Shown here in pieces: positions 16,277 to 24,487 of a DNA stretch of 64,000 nt. Each line of letters starts with the position of its first letter. Position 1 is the first letter of the stretch. A program made the position numbers and the translations under genes. Source of the DNA: Kribbella sp. VKM Ac-2569 (GTDB lineage Bacteria; Actinomycetota; Actinomycetes; Propionibacteriales; Kribbellaceae); contig NZ_SGXJ01000003.1 in NCBI RefSeq assembly GCF_004216905.1, positions 62,001 through 126,000 of the forward strand. The letters are read 5' to 3'. Under the pieces are notes generated by a model. The model ran no database searches, was not told the origin of the DNA, and saw nothing but the letters and a program-made list of their open reading frames with translations.

Positions 16277-16870
16277 ATGAGGAAGTTTCCCGCGTACGGG
16301 GTCGCCGTTCTGATGCTGGGGTACGCCGTCGGCAAGGCGGTGTTCGCCGTCGAAGGGCGGCTGGGGTTCCCTTCGGGGCCGGCGGTTCCGCTGTCCGAGC
16401 AGGAGGCGTACTTTCTCAATCCTGCTGTGGCGCAGGCGTTTGCGGCGGTGTCCGGCGTCCTCGGGGCCGCGTTGGCGCTGGCCACCGTGAGTAGGTTCGG
16501 CCGTCGGGTGCCGCGGAAGCTGTTGCTGGCAGGCGTTGCGATGCTGGTCCTCGGCGTCGGTGCGGGCGCCGTGGTGATGGTGCTCGACGGGTTCGTCGGG
16601 CTAGGCATCGGCTGGCAGTGGTACCACGGCGTCGTCGGGCTGATCATGCTCGTTCTGCTGGCTGCGACGGCTCGCGGCTTTCTCAGCGCCGATGCCGGCG
16701 GCGATCACGCCCGCGATGCCGAACGCCTGGAGCAACGTGGGGGACTGGCCGAGCAGGAGCCAGCCGATCATCAAGGCCAGGGCCGGCTCGAGGCTCATCA
16801 ACGTGCCGAAGACGCCGGCGTCCAGGCGGCGCAGCGCCAGGTACTCGAGGCTGAACGGGATCACCGGTAG
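16277..16870 (+). CDS. Small multi-pass membrane protein with long hydrophilic tail
   Basis: A 197-residue protein I do not recognise beyond its topology. Four hydrophobic segments fall in residues 1-135 (GVAVLMLGYAVGKAVFAV; AAVSGVLGAALALATV; LLLAGVAMLVLGVGAGAVVMVL; GVVGLIMLVLLAAT). From about residue 137 the sequence turns Glu/Gln-rich and lies entirely antisense to the EamA gene, with no stop until 16870, so the tail may be incidental. The start is supported by TACTGT (16265-16270) six bases before the ATG (leaderless). Confidence 0.65.
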   Translation: MRKFPAYGVAVLMLGYAVGKAVFAVEGRLGFPSGPAVPLSEQEAYFLNPAVAQAFAAVSGVLGAALALATVSRFGRRVPRKLLLAGVAMLVLGVGAGAVVMVLDGFVGLGIGWQWYHGVVGLIMLVLLAATARGFLSADAGGDHARDAERLEQRGGLAEQEPADHQGQGRLEAHQRAEDAGVQAAQRQVLEAERDHR

Positions 16871-17491
16871 CAGAAGCGCCAGACCGAGACCGATGACCAC
16901 CAACTCCCAGGTCATGACCGGGATCGTGGCGGGCCCGGCGACGGCAGTCGCCACGACCGCGGCGACCGGGAGCGAGACACCCATGCCCTGAAGCCCGGTG
17001 ACGTTGCTGCCCACATGCTGAGTGAGGACGATGTACGCCGCCCAGCACGCGGCGGCACCGAGCGCGAACAGTACGCCGGGACCGTCGACCGACCCGTGCC
17101 ACGGCTGAGTCAGGAGCAGTACGCCGGCGAACGCCAACGCCGGCCAGATCAGTCGCCCGCGGCTCCGCAGTACGGCAACCGACAGCGGACCGAGGAACTC
17201 GAGCGCGCTCGCCGTACCGAGTGGCAGACGCGCCGCGGCGGCCATGAACAGCAATGTCACGCCCGCGGTCGCGACGCCCAGACCGACCGCGGCCAGGAAC
17301 GCGTTGCGATCGAACGAGCTCGGCCGCGGACGGAACAGCACCAGCACCATCAGACCCGCGCACACCAGCCGCAGCCAGGCAGCACCTTCGGGACCGACCC
17401 GGTCGAACAGCCCGACCGAAGCGGCCAGTCCCAGCTGGACCATCGTCATCGACAGGACCGCGAAGGCGATCCCGGTCTCCCGTGTGCGCAT
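16601..17491 (-). CDS. EamA-family (DMT) transporter
   Basis: A 296-residue ten-helix drug/metabolite exporter of the DMT superfamily with two EamA repeats; TASALEFLGPLSVAVLRSR closes the first half and YLALRRLDAGVFGTLMSLEPALA lies in the second, both typical of RhtA-like permeases. The natural end of the fold is near AEKAASRR (about 16680), yet the frame continues some 25 residues to 16603. It overlaps the convergent membrane protein by 270 bases. It is divergent from a LysR gene whose intergenic region has two inverted repeats, so LysR control is likely. Confidence 0.87.
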   Translation of the reverse strand: MRTRETGIAFAVLSMTMVQLGLAASVGLFDRVGPEGAAWLRLVCAGLMVLVLFRPRPSSFDRNAFLAAVGLGVATAGVTLLFMAAAARLPLGTASALEFLGPLSVAVLRSRGRLIWPALAFAGVLLLTQPWHGSVDGPGVLFALGAAACWAAYIVLTQHVGSNVTGLQGMGVSLPVAAVVATAVAGPATIPVMTWELVVIGLGLALLLPVIPFSLEYLALRRLDAGVFGTLMSLEPALALMIGWLLLGQSPTLLQAFGIAGVIAAGIGAEKAASRRSQQNEHDQPDDAVVPLPADA

Positions 17492-17522
17492 ACCGTCCAG
17501 TGAAGCTCGCGATTCCGTTCGC

Positions 17523-17543
17523 GTCCACGTGAGAATTGTGGAC
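17523..17543. promoter_or_regulatory. Inverted repeat GTCCAC-N9-GTGGAC
   Basis: 6-bp arms (17523-17528 and 17538-17543) in the EamA/LysR intergenic region; candidate LysR recognition or activation site. Confidence 0.35.
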
Positions 17544-17549
17544 ACATCG

Positions 17550-17564
17550 TTCATGATCAATGAA
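17550..17564. promoter_or_regulatory. Inverted repeat at the LysR start
   Basis: TTCAT-GATCA-ATGAA (17550-17564) ends on the first base of the LysR ATG; candidate autoregulatory site. Confidence 0.4.
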
Positions 17565-18445
17565 TGGATGTACGCCGTCTCGAACTCCTGCTCGCCCTGT
17601 CCCGGCTCGGCTCGATGCATGCCGTCTCGGAGGTCCTCGGCGTCACCACCTCCACGGTCTCGCAGCAGATCGCCGCACTCGCCAAAGAGGTCGGCACGCC
17701 GCTGCTGGAGCCCGACGGCCGCCGGGTCCGGCTCACCCCGGCCGGCCGCCGGCTCGCCGGTCACGCCGTACACATCCTGGCCGCTCACGAAGCGGCCCGC
17801 GCCGACCTCGACCCGTCGGCCGAACCCGCCGGGACCGTCCGCGTCGCCGCCTTCCACACCGCGATCCGCGACACCCTGCTCCCCGTCGTCCACCGGCTTC
17901 GGCAGGAGCACCCCGCGGTCCGGCTGGAGATCCAGGAGCAGGAACCACCCGACGCCCTGGCGATGCTCGAGCGCGACCAGGTCGACCTCGCGCTCACCTA
18001 CGACTACAACCTCGCCCCCGCGGCCCTCGACCCGTCCCTCGAGGCGGCCCCGCTGTGGGAATCCAGTTGGAGTCTGGCCGTCCCGTCCCGCTCCCGCCGC
18101 ATCCGCGGTACGGCGGTCGACGTCGTCGCAGCCTTCGCCGCCAGCGACTGGATCGTGAACTCCCGCCACCTCGCCGACGAACAGGTTGTCCGCACCATCG
18201 CCGCGCTCGCCGGCTTCGAACCGCGCATCACCCAACGCGCCGACAGCCTCCAACTCGTCCAGGAAATGATCACCGCCGGACTCGGCGTCGGCCTGATGCC
18301 CGCCACCTACCCGAAAACCACCGGCATCTCGCTGCGCCGCCTCCGCGACCCCGAACCCCGGATGCGGGCCCTCGTCCTGACCCGCAAGGACCGCACCAGT
18401 TGGGCGCCCCTGTCCCTCCTCCGGAGCTTCTTGTCCAGGCGGTGA
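17564..18445 (+). CDS. LysR-family transcriptional regulator
   Basis: A 293-residue LysR-type regulator. The N-terminal winged HTH runs MDVRRLELLLALSRLGSMHAV then VLGVTTSTVSQQIAALA (residues 1-60). A periplasmic-binding-like effector domain begins near GTVRVAAFHTAIRDTLLP. It is divergent from an EamA exporter, a common regulator/target pairing, and convergent with the flavoprotein gene (stops four bases apart). Confidence 0.93.
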   Translation: MDVRRLELLLALSRLGSMHAVSEVLGVTTSTVSQQIAALAKEVGTPLLEPDGRRVRLTPAGRRLAGHAVHILAAHEAARADLDPSAEPAGTVRVAAFHTAIRDTLLPVVHRLRQEHPAVRLEIQEQEPPDALAMLERDQVDLALTYDYNLAPAALDPSLEAAPLWESSWSLAVPSRSRRIRGTAVDVVAAFAASDWIVNSRHLADEQVVRTIAALAGFEPRITQRADSLQLVQEMITAGLGVGLMPATYPKTTGISLRRLRDPEPRMRALVLTRKDRTSWAPLSLLRSFLSRR

Positions 18446-18449
18446 GCTC

Positions 18450-20180
18450 TCACTCGACCAATTTGCCTTCGGTCGCTACGTGGCGCATCAGTTGGCGCAG
18501 TTCGTCGGGGATCGGAGGGATCGGCTCCTTCTCGATTGCGTCCGGGCCCGACCAGACGAGGTTGACCTGGAGCGATTCGTCGAGTTCCGGGTAGTCCGAG
18601 CGGTTGTGGCAGCCGCGCGTCTCCCGCCGTACCAAGGCCGCATCGAGGGTCGCCCGCGCGGCCAGCGCCGACGCCTTCAGGTCGAACGCGTGCGCTAGAT
18701 CCTGGAAGCCGGCGATGTCCGGATGTACGCCGACCTGTGTGATCCGCTCCTCGACCTCGGTCAGCTCCGCGATCCCGGCCCGCAGTCCGTCCTCGTCGCG
18801 GACGACACCCGCCCGCGCGGTCATGGTGTCGCGCAGCGCGCGCTGCAGGGCGCGGACGTTCTCCGGTCCGTCGTTCGTCAGCAGGTGGTCGATCTCCGCG
18901 CGCGCCTCGCCGACGGCGTCAGCCGAGCGCTGCTGGGCCTGCCGGCCGATCGAGTACTTCGCAGCTTCCTCGGCGACGATACGGCCGAAGACCAGCAGCT
19001 CGATCAGCGAGTTGCCGCCGAGCCGGTTCGCGCCGTGCAGTCCGCTCGCGGCCTCGCCGATCGCCCACAGCCCGTCGACGCCGGTGCCGTGGTCCTCGGG
19101 ACGGACCCACACGCCGCCCATCGAGTAGTGCGCGGTCGGCGCGATCTCGATCGGCTGCTTGGTGATGTCGAGCATCTGCAGCTCGAGCAGCGTCTGGTAC
19201 ACCCGCGGCAGCCGCCGCATGATCGTCTCGCGCGGGAGATGCGACACGTCCAGCCAGACGCCGCCGTTCTGGGTCCCGCGGCCTTCCTTGATCTCCGTGT
19301 ACTCCGCGAGCGCGACCCGGTCCCGCGTGGACAGTTCCATCCGCTCGGCGTCGTACCGCGCCATGAATCGCTCGCCGAGGGCGTTGCGCAGCTGGCCGCC
19401 CTCGCCGCGGGCCGCCTCGGAGACGAGCGTGCCCGCCGCGTTCTCGGGCTCGATCAGGCCGGACGGGTGGAACTGGACGAGCTCGGGGTCGCGCAGCTTC
19501 CCGCCCGCGAGGACCGCGAGCCGGAACGCGTCACCGGTGTTCTCGTCGCGGCGGGACGACGTACGGCGCCAGATCCGGGTGTGACCGCCGGCGGCCAGGA
19601 TCACCGCGTCGGCATGGATCACGTACCGCCGGCCGGTCGTCAGGTCGAAACCGTAGGCGCCGAAGACCGCGTTGTCCTTCACCAGGATCCGGGTCACGTA
19701 GACGGTGTCCAGGATCGGTACGCCGAGCTGGACCGCCCGGTTGATCAACGTGCGCTGGATCTCCAGCCCGGTGTAGTCGCCGGCGAACGCGGTCCGGCGG
19801 TAGGTGTGCGCGCCGAAGAACCGCTGCGAGATCCGGCCGTCGGCCTCGCGGGCGAACGGCATACCCCAGCGTTCGAGGTCCTCGATCCCGCGCGCGGCGC
19901 CCTGGGCGACGATCTGCACGGTGACCGGGTTCGCGAGCAGGTAGCTCTCCTGGAGTGTGTCGGCCGCGTGCTGCTGCCAGGTGTCCTGGGCGTCCATGGT
20001 GGCGAGCGCCGCGTTGATACCACCGGCGGCCAGCGAGGTGTGCGCGTCGGAGCGCGGGCGTTTGCCGAGGGCAAGGACTTCGACCCCCTGTTCGGCCAGT
20101 TCGATCGCCGCCCGAAGCCCGGCACCGCCGGTCCCGATCACCAGGACCGAGGTGGCGATCTGCTGTTCGGCGATGCTCAT
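18450..20180 (-). CDS. Succinate dehydrogenase/fumarate reductase-type flavoprotein, solitary
   Basis: A 576-residue FAD protein of the SdhA/FrdA/NadB family. The N-terminus has SVLVIGTGGAGLRAAIEL (FAD-binding GxGxxG) and HTSLAAGGINAAL. The His in that motif matches the residue that covalently holds FAD in SdhA/FrdA; NadB lacks it. FHPSGL and a late GANRLGGNSLIELLVFGR complete the family pattern. No iron-sulphur or membrane-anchor subunit is adjacent, so the electron partner is unknown. AAGGAGAA precedes the ATG. A minus-strand ECF41-type promoter (AGTCACA, 16 bp, TGTC) lies 41 bases upstream. Confidence 0.85.
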   Translation of the reverse strand: MSIAEQQIATSVLVIGTGGAGLRAAIELAEQGVEVLALGKRPRSDAHTSLAAGGINAALATMDAQDTWQQHAADTLQESYLLANPVTVQIVAQGAARGIEDLERWGMPFAREADGRISQRFFGAHTYRRTAFAGDYTGLEIQRTLINRAVQLGVPILDTVYVTRILVKDNAVFGAYGFDLTTGRRYVIHADAVILAAGGHTRIWRRTSSRRDENTGDAFRLAVLAGGKLRDPELVQFHPSGLIEPENAAGTLVSEAARGEGGQLRNALGERFMARYDAERMELSTRDRVALAEYTEIKEGRGTQNGGVWLDVSHLPRETIMRRLPRVYQTLLELQMLDITKQPIEIAPTAHYSMGGVWVRPEDHGTGVDGLWAIGEAASGLHGANRLGGNSLIELLVFGRIVAEEAAKYSIGRQAQQRSADAVGEARAEIDHLLTNDGPENVRALQRALRDTMTARAGVVRDEDGLRAGIAELTEVEERITQVGVHPDIAGFQDLAHAFDLKASALAARATLDAALVRRETRGCHNRSDYPELDESLQVNLVWSGPDAIEKEPIPPIPDELRQLMRHVATEGKLVE

Positions 20181-20220
20181 GTGTTCTCCTTCGCGAGTGT
20201 TGGGTGGACTCACTAACCAG

Positions 20221-20247
20221 GACACCGCAGCGTGGCGTTCTGTGACT
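20221..20247 (-). promoter_or_regulatory. ECF41-type promoter of the flavoprotein gene
   Basis: Minus strand: AGTCACA (20247-20241), exactly 16 bases, TGTC (20224-20221) continuing CTGGTT. It is divergent from the plus-strand copy at 20256. Confidence 0.6.
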
Positions 20248-20255
20248 GTCTCCCC

Positions 20256-20282
20256 GGTCACAACTTGCCTGTCTGTCCGGTC
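20256..20282 (+). promoter_or_regulatory. ECF41-type promoter of the alpha/beta hydrolase
   Basis: GGTCACA (20256-20262), exactly 16 bases, GGTC (20279-20282) continuing TCATCG; the ATG follows 34 bases later. Confidence 0.6.
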
Positions 20283-20315
20283 TCATCGAGTAGTCCGAGG
20301 GAAAAGGAGAACCCC

Positions 20316-21026
20316 ATGAGTGAGAATCCGGTCGTCGTCCTGGTGCACGGCGCGTTCGCCGAGTCGGCCAGCTGGAACGGCGTCGTCGAGCGGCTGCAGG
20401 CACGGTCGATCGAAACGGTCGCGGTGGCCAACTCGCTGCGCAGCCTCGAAGGTGACGCGCAGTACGTCCGCGACGTCATCGCCGGTATCGGGAAGCCTGT
20501 GGTCCTGGTCGCGCATTCGTACGGTGGCATGGTGATCACGCAGGCCGCGGCGGACAACGACGCGGTCACGGCGCTCGTCTACGTCTGCGCGTTCGCACCG
20601 GACCACGGCGAGACCGCGTTCCAGTTGTCGTTGCAGTTCCCGGGCAGCACGCTCGGCGACGCACTGAATGCGTATCCGGTCAGCACCGGAGGCAACGAGC
20701 TCGCGATCCGCAAGGACGTGTTCCGTCAGCAGTTCTGCGCCGACGTACCTGCCGACCAGGCCGCGCTGATGGCCGCGACCCAGCGTCCGGCGACCGAGGC
20801 CGCGCTGACTGCCGGTCTGCCCACGTCGACGCCGGCGTGGAAGACGATCCCGTCCTGGTTCGTGTTCAGCGACCAGGACCTGAACATCCCGGTAGCCCTG
20901 CACCGCTTCCTCGCCGAGCGTGCGGGCGCGAAGGACACCCGCGAGATCGCCGGTGCCTCGCACGCCCTGAGCGTCTCCCAGCCGGAGGCGGTGACCGCCA
21001 CGATCCTGGACGCCCTGGGCGCCTGA
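20316..21026 (+). CDS. Alpha/beta-fold hydrolase
   Basis: A 236-residue soluble esterase-like hydrolase. The oxyanion/His-Gly motif is VLVHGAF, the nucleophile elbow AHSYGG (Ser68), the acid near Asp186-188 (SDQDLN) and the base His216 (GASHAL), a complete triad. The start at 20316 has AAAAGGAGAA upstream and follows the ECF41-type promoter. It is divergent from the flavoprotein, which is under a mirror-image promoter, and is followed by a 12-bp stem terminator. The substrate is unknown. Confidence 0.9.
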   Translation: MSENPVVVLVHGAFAESASWNGVVERLQARSIETVAVANSLRSLEGDAQYVRDVIAGIGKPVVLVAHSYGGMVITQAAADNDAVTALVYVCAFAPDHGETAFQLSLQFPGSTLGDALNAYPVSTGGNELAIRKDVFRQQFCADVPADQAALMAATQRPATEAALTAGLPTSTPAWKTIPSWFVFSDQDLNIPVALHRFLAERAGAKDTREIAGASHALSVSQPEAVTATILDALGA

Positions 21027-21034
21027 CCACGGGC

Positions 21035-21073
21035 TCGACCACGGGGTTTCCAGGGCGCGGACCCCGTGGTCGA
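21035..21073 (+). terminator. Stem-loop after the alpha/beta hydrolase
   Basis: A perfect 12-bp stem, TCGACCACGGGG (21035-21046) with CCCCGTGGTCGA (21062-21073), and a 15-nt loop starting 8 bases after the stop. There is no U-tract, as is common in actinobacteria. Confidence 0.6.
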
Positions 21074-21116
21074 CGGCCGACGCTGAAGGTGTTCCCCAGC
21101 GTCAGGAGGCCGGATC

Positions 21117-21608
21117 GTGAGTACGGCGGGGTTGGACGAGTTCCTGCAGGCGCGGCCGCGGTTGTTCCGGATCGCGTGCCGGATCGCCGGTAATCCGCAC
21201 GAGGCCGAGGAGCTGGTTCAGGATGTCTGGGTGCGCTGGCAGCGGACGGACCGGTCGGCGGTCGCTGATCCGCAGGCGTTCCTCGCGACGGTGGCGTTGC
21301 GGCTCGCGATCAACCTCGTCCAGTCGGCACGGCGGCGGCACGAGACAGCGGTCGGGCCGTGGTTCTCGGACGAGCGGGTGGCGACGGGGGCCGACCCACA
21401 GGTGTACGCCGAGAACCGGGAGGCGTTCGCGGTCGCCGTACAGCTCTTGAACGATCGCCTCTCACCGGCCGAGCGAGCGACGTACGTACTGAGAGAAGGC
21501 TTCGACTATCCGTATCGCGAGATCGCGGAGATGCTCCGGATCGGCGCGCCGAATGCGCGGCAACTCGTGAAGCGGGCCCGCGATCGGCTGGCGCAGGAAG
21601 CGGTCTGA
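21117..21608 (+). CDS. Truncated ECF sigma factor (regions 2 and 4 only)
   Basis: A 163-residue sigma factor close in sequence to the ECF41 protein at 13197 through regions 2 and 4 (AEELVQDVWVRWQRTDRSAV; YVLREGFDYPYREIAEML), but it stops right after region 4. The SnoaL domain is absent and no remnant is visible in the 76 bp before the next gene. The linker has WFSDE instead of WLPEP. AGGAGG precedes the GTG. Without its own C-terminal domain it may be unregulated or use a partner in trans, such as the free SnoaL protein at 14079. Confidence 0.85.
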   Translation: MSTAGLDEFLQARPRLFRIACRIAGNPHEAEELVQDVWVRWQRTDRSAVADPQAFLATVALRLAINLVQSARRRHETAVGPWFSDERVATGADPQVYAENREAFAVAVQLLNDRLSPAERATYVLREGFDYPYREIAEMLRIGAPNARQLVKRARDRLAQEAV

Positions 21609-21684
21609 TTCGCATTTTCGACACCCGAAGTTCCTGTACCCGGATCACCGTTCCCACGTAGCCTCTGACGAGGGGGTGGGAGCG

Positions 21685-24414
21685 ATGACCAGCACAGCGC
21701 CGGAGCTGCGTGGGCGACGGGCGGAATCTGCACGCCTGGACCATGTCGTGGCCGGTGTGCGCTCCGGTACGGGGCAGGTGCTGGTTGTCCGCGGGGAGGC
21801 CGGGATCGGGAAGTCGGCGCTGCTCGAGTACCTGGTCGGCCGGGCCGAGGGCTGCCGCGTGGCGCGCGCGTCCGGGGTCGAGTCGGAGATGGAGCTGCCG
21901 TTCGCCGGCCTGCATCAGTTGTGCCTTCCGTTGCTCAATCTCAGCGACCGGCTTCCGGGTCCGCAGCGCGCGGCGCTCGAGGTTGCCTTCGGGTTGAGTA
22001 GCGGGGGACCGCCGGACCGGTTCCTGATCGGTGCGGCGACGTTGAGTTTGTTGTCTGCGGCTTCCGATCGGGAGCCGCTGCTGTGTGTCGTCGACGACGC
22101 GCAATGGCTGGACCAGGCGTCGGTCCAGACGCTGACGTTCGTCGGGCGCCGGCTGTTCGCCGATCGCATCGGCGTGGTGTTCTCGCTGCGCGAGCCGGTG
22201 ACCGGACCGGAGTGGCGCGGGTTCCCGGAGTTGCCGATCAGCGGCCTTGCCGACGAGTACGCCGGCTCGCTGCTGGACTCCGTCGTACCGGGACGGCTGG
22301 ACGGATCAGTTCGCGACCGGATCGTGGCCGAGACGCGGGGTAATCCGCTCGCGTTGATGGAGTTGCCGCGGGGACTGACCGCGGCACAGTTGGCCGGTGG
22401 GTTCGAGCGCCCTGACGCCCGGCCGTTGGCGAATCAGATCGAGCAGAACTTCGCGCTCCGAGTGCACGCGTTCCCGCCCGACACCCAGCGGCTGCTGCTG
22501 ACCGCGGCCGCCGAGCCCGTCGGAGACGTGCCGCTGCTCGTTCGCGCCCTGACGCTGCTCGGCGTGCCGCTGAGTATGGCGGCACCGGCGGAAGCAGCTG
22601 GGTTGATCGATATCGCAGCCAGGGTCCGGTTCCGGCATCCGCTCGTCCGGTCGGCGACGTACCGGGCCGCGGATCCCGCCGATCGGCGCGCCGTCCACCA
22701 GGCGCTCGCCGAGGCGATCGATCCGGAACTCGATCCCGATCGGCGGGCCTGGCACCGGGCGCAGGGTGCCGACGGTCCGGACGAGGACGTCGCGGCCGAG
22801 CTGGTGAGCTCGGCGGACCGGGCGCAACGCCGCGGCGGCATGGCGGCCTCGTCGGCGTTCCTCCAGCGCGCGACCGAGCTGACGCCGGACCCGGCCACGC
22901 GCTCGATCCGCGCTCTGCTCGCAGCCCAGGCGAGCCTGGCAGCGGGCGCCTTCGACACAGCCCTGCGACTCCTGAACACCGCGGGGGAAGGGCCGGTCAA
23001 CGGTCTGCACCAGGCCCGCGTGAACCTGATGCGTGCCCAACTGACGTTTGCCTCCGGCCACAGCTTGGAGGCTCCACCGCTGCTGCTCGAGGCCGCTCGA
23101 AGGCTCGAGCCGCTCGACCTCGGCCTGGCCCGCGACACTTACCTGAACGCCCTCGCAGCCAGCCTGTTCGCTGGGCGCTTCGGCCGGGACACCGGGATCG
23201 CCTACATCGCCCGCGCGGCGAAGGCCGTGCCTCGGCTCGAGCAGCCACGCAAGCACGACGTGCTGTACGACGCGGTGACGACGCTGTTCGCCGACGGCTC
23301 CGAGGCCGCGGTGCCCCCGGCACGCGAGGCGATGCGTGCGTTCAGGACCGGGCCGGACGAGGACCTGCCGTGGCTCTGGCAGGCGGCGGCGCTGGCCGTT
23401 CACCTGTGGGACGACGAGAACTGGGAGCATCTCACTGCCCGGCTCGAGCGGATCGCCAGGGATGCCGGGAACCTCAACGAGCTCCCGCTGGTCCTGCACC
23501 ACCGCGCCGTGCTGCACACCCTGACCGGTGAGTTCTCGGCCGTCGCCGCGATGCTCGCCGAGATCAAGACGATCAGCGACGCGACCGGCGTCGGCCTGGG
23601 ACCGTACGGCGACATCTTCCTGGCCGCGTGGCGTGGCCGGCACGACCACGCGGCACCGTTGATCGCCAACGGCCTGGCGGAGTCCACGATCCGGGGCGAG
23701 GGCGGTGCGGTGTCCAACGCGCACCTGACCAGTGCGATCCTGCTCAACGGACTGGCCCAGTACCCGGCGGCGTTGGAGTCCGCGCTGGCCGCCGCGGCGT
23801 ACCCGGACGAGCATGGTGTGGCGAGCCTGGCGCTGGCCGAGGTGATCGAAGCGGCGGTCCGTGTCGGTCGGCCCGACTCCGCGGCGGAGGCCTACGAGCT
23901 GCTGAGTGAGTCCGCGGAGCCGAACGGTACCGACTGGGGGCTCGGGATCCTGGCCCGGGCGACCGGCTTGCGGTTGACGGGGAGAGCTGCGGAGGCGGCG
24001 TACCAGGAAGCGGTCGAGCGGCTGAGCCGGACGCGGATGCGGATGGACCTGGCCCGCACGCATCTGGTGTACGGCGAATGGTTGCGTCGGGAAGGTCGTC
24101 GTCAGGACGCGCGTGGGCAGCTGCGGATGGCGTACAAGTTGTTCTCGGCGGCTGGTGCGGCCGCGTTCGCGGAGCGTGCCGGTCGGGAGCTCGCGGCGAC
24201 GGGGGAGGTGCTCGACGAGCGTCGTACGGCGGACAGCTCCGGCCGCGACTCGTTGACCGCACAGGAGGCGCACATCGCCGAGCTGGCCGGTGCCGGTCTG
24301 ACCAACGCCGAGATCGGTGCGCAGATGTTCCTCAGCCAGCACACTGTCGAGTGGCATCTGCGGAAAGTCTTCGCCAAGCTGGGCATCACGTCCCGGAAAC
24401 AGCTCCGCCCCTAG
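21685..24414 (+). CDS. LAL-type LuxR-family transcriptional regulator
   Basis: A 909-residue large ATP-binding LuxR regulator. The N-terminal AAA-like ATPase has Walker A RGEAGIGKSALLE (about 40) and Walker B LLCVVDDAQWLD. A long helical TPR-like middle follows, then a C-terminal LuxR HTH (LTAQEAHIAELAGAGLTNAEI, ending FAKLGITSRKQL). Such proteins activate catabolic or antibiotic pathways after binding an inducer. The ATG at 21685 is preferred with GAGGGGG upstream; GTG 21676 is possible. TAGCCT at 21659 may be the -10. It follows the truncated sigma gene by 76 bp. Confidence 0.9.
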   Translation: MTSTAPELRGRRAESARLDHVVAGVRSGTGQVLVVRGEAGIGKSALLEYLVGRAEGCRVARASGVESEMELPFAGLHQLCLPLLNLSDRLPGPQRAALEVAFGLSSGGPPDRFLIGAATLSLLSAASDREPLLCVVDDAQWLDQASVQTLTFVGRRLFADRIGVVFSLREPVTGPEWRGFPELPISGLADEYAGSLLDSVVPGRLDGSVRDRIVAETRGNPLALMELPRGLTAAQLAGGFERPDARPLANQIEQNFALRVHAFPPDTQRLLLTAAAEPVGDVPLLVRALTLLGVPLSMAAPAEAAGLIDIAARVRFRHPLVRSATYRAADPADRRAVHQALAEAIDPELDPDRRAWHRAQGADGPDEDVAAELVSSADRAQRRGGMAASSAFLQRATELTPDPATRSIRALLAAQASLAAGAFDTALRLLNTAGEGPVNGLHQARVNLMRAQLTFASGHSLEAPPLLLEAARRLEPLDLGLARDTYLNALAASLFAGRFGRDTGIAYIARAAKAVPRLEQPRKHDVLYDAVTTLFADGSEAAVPPAREAMRAFRTGPDEDLPWLWQAAALAVHLWDDENWEHLTARLERIARDAGNLNELPLVLHHRAVLHTLTGEFSAVAAMLAEIKTISDATGVGLGPYGDIFLAAWRGRHDHAAPLIANGLAESTIRGEGGAVSNAHLTSAILLNGLAQYPAALESALAAAAYPDEHGVASLALAEVIEAAVRVGRPDSAAEAYELLSESAEPNGTDWGLGILARATGLRLTGRAAEAAYQEAVERLSRTRMRMDLARTHLVYGEWLRREGRRQDARGQLRMAYKLFSAAGAAAFAERAGRELAATGEVLDERRTADSSGRDSLTAQEAHIAELAGAGLTNAEIGAQMFLSQHTVEWHLRKVFAKLGITSRKQLRP

Positions 24415-24428
24415 GTTCTGTCTGGTGA

Positions 24429-24455
24429 TGTCACATCCGGCCGGGCCGACGTGTC
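24429..24455 (+). promoter_or_regulatory. ECF41-type promoter of the NDH-2-like gene
   Basis: TGTCACA (24429-24435), exactly 16 bases, TGTC (24452-24455) continuing TTACC. It lies 33 bases upstream of the GTG at 24488. Confidence 0.75.
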
Positions 24456-24487
24456 TTACCTTCGAGAGTCGACGGACGGAGAGTGCA

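Noticed and set aside
20241..20262. TGTGAC-N10-GTCACA as a regulator dyad
   Set aside because: The spacing differs from the 12163 and 49564 cases, while both halves fit promoters with the exact 16-base spacer, so a dyad is not needed.
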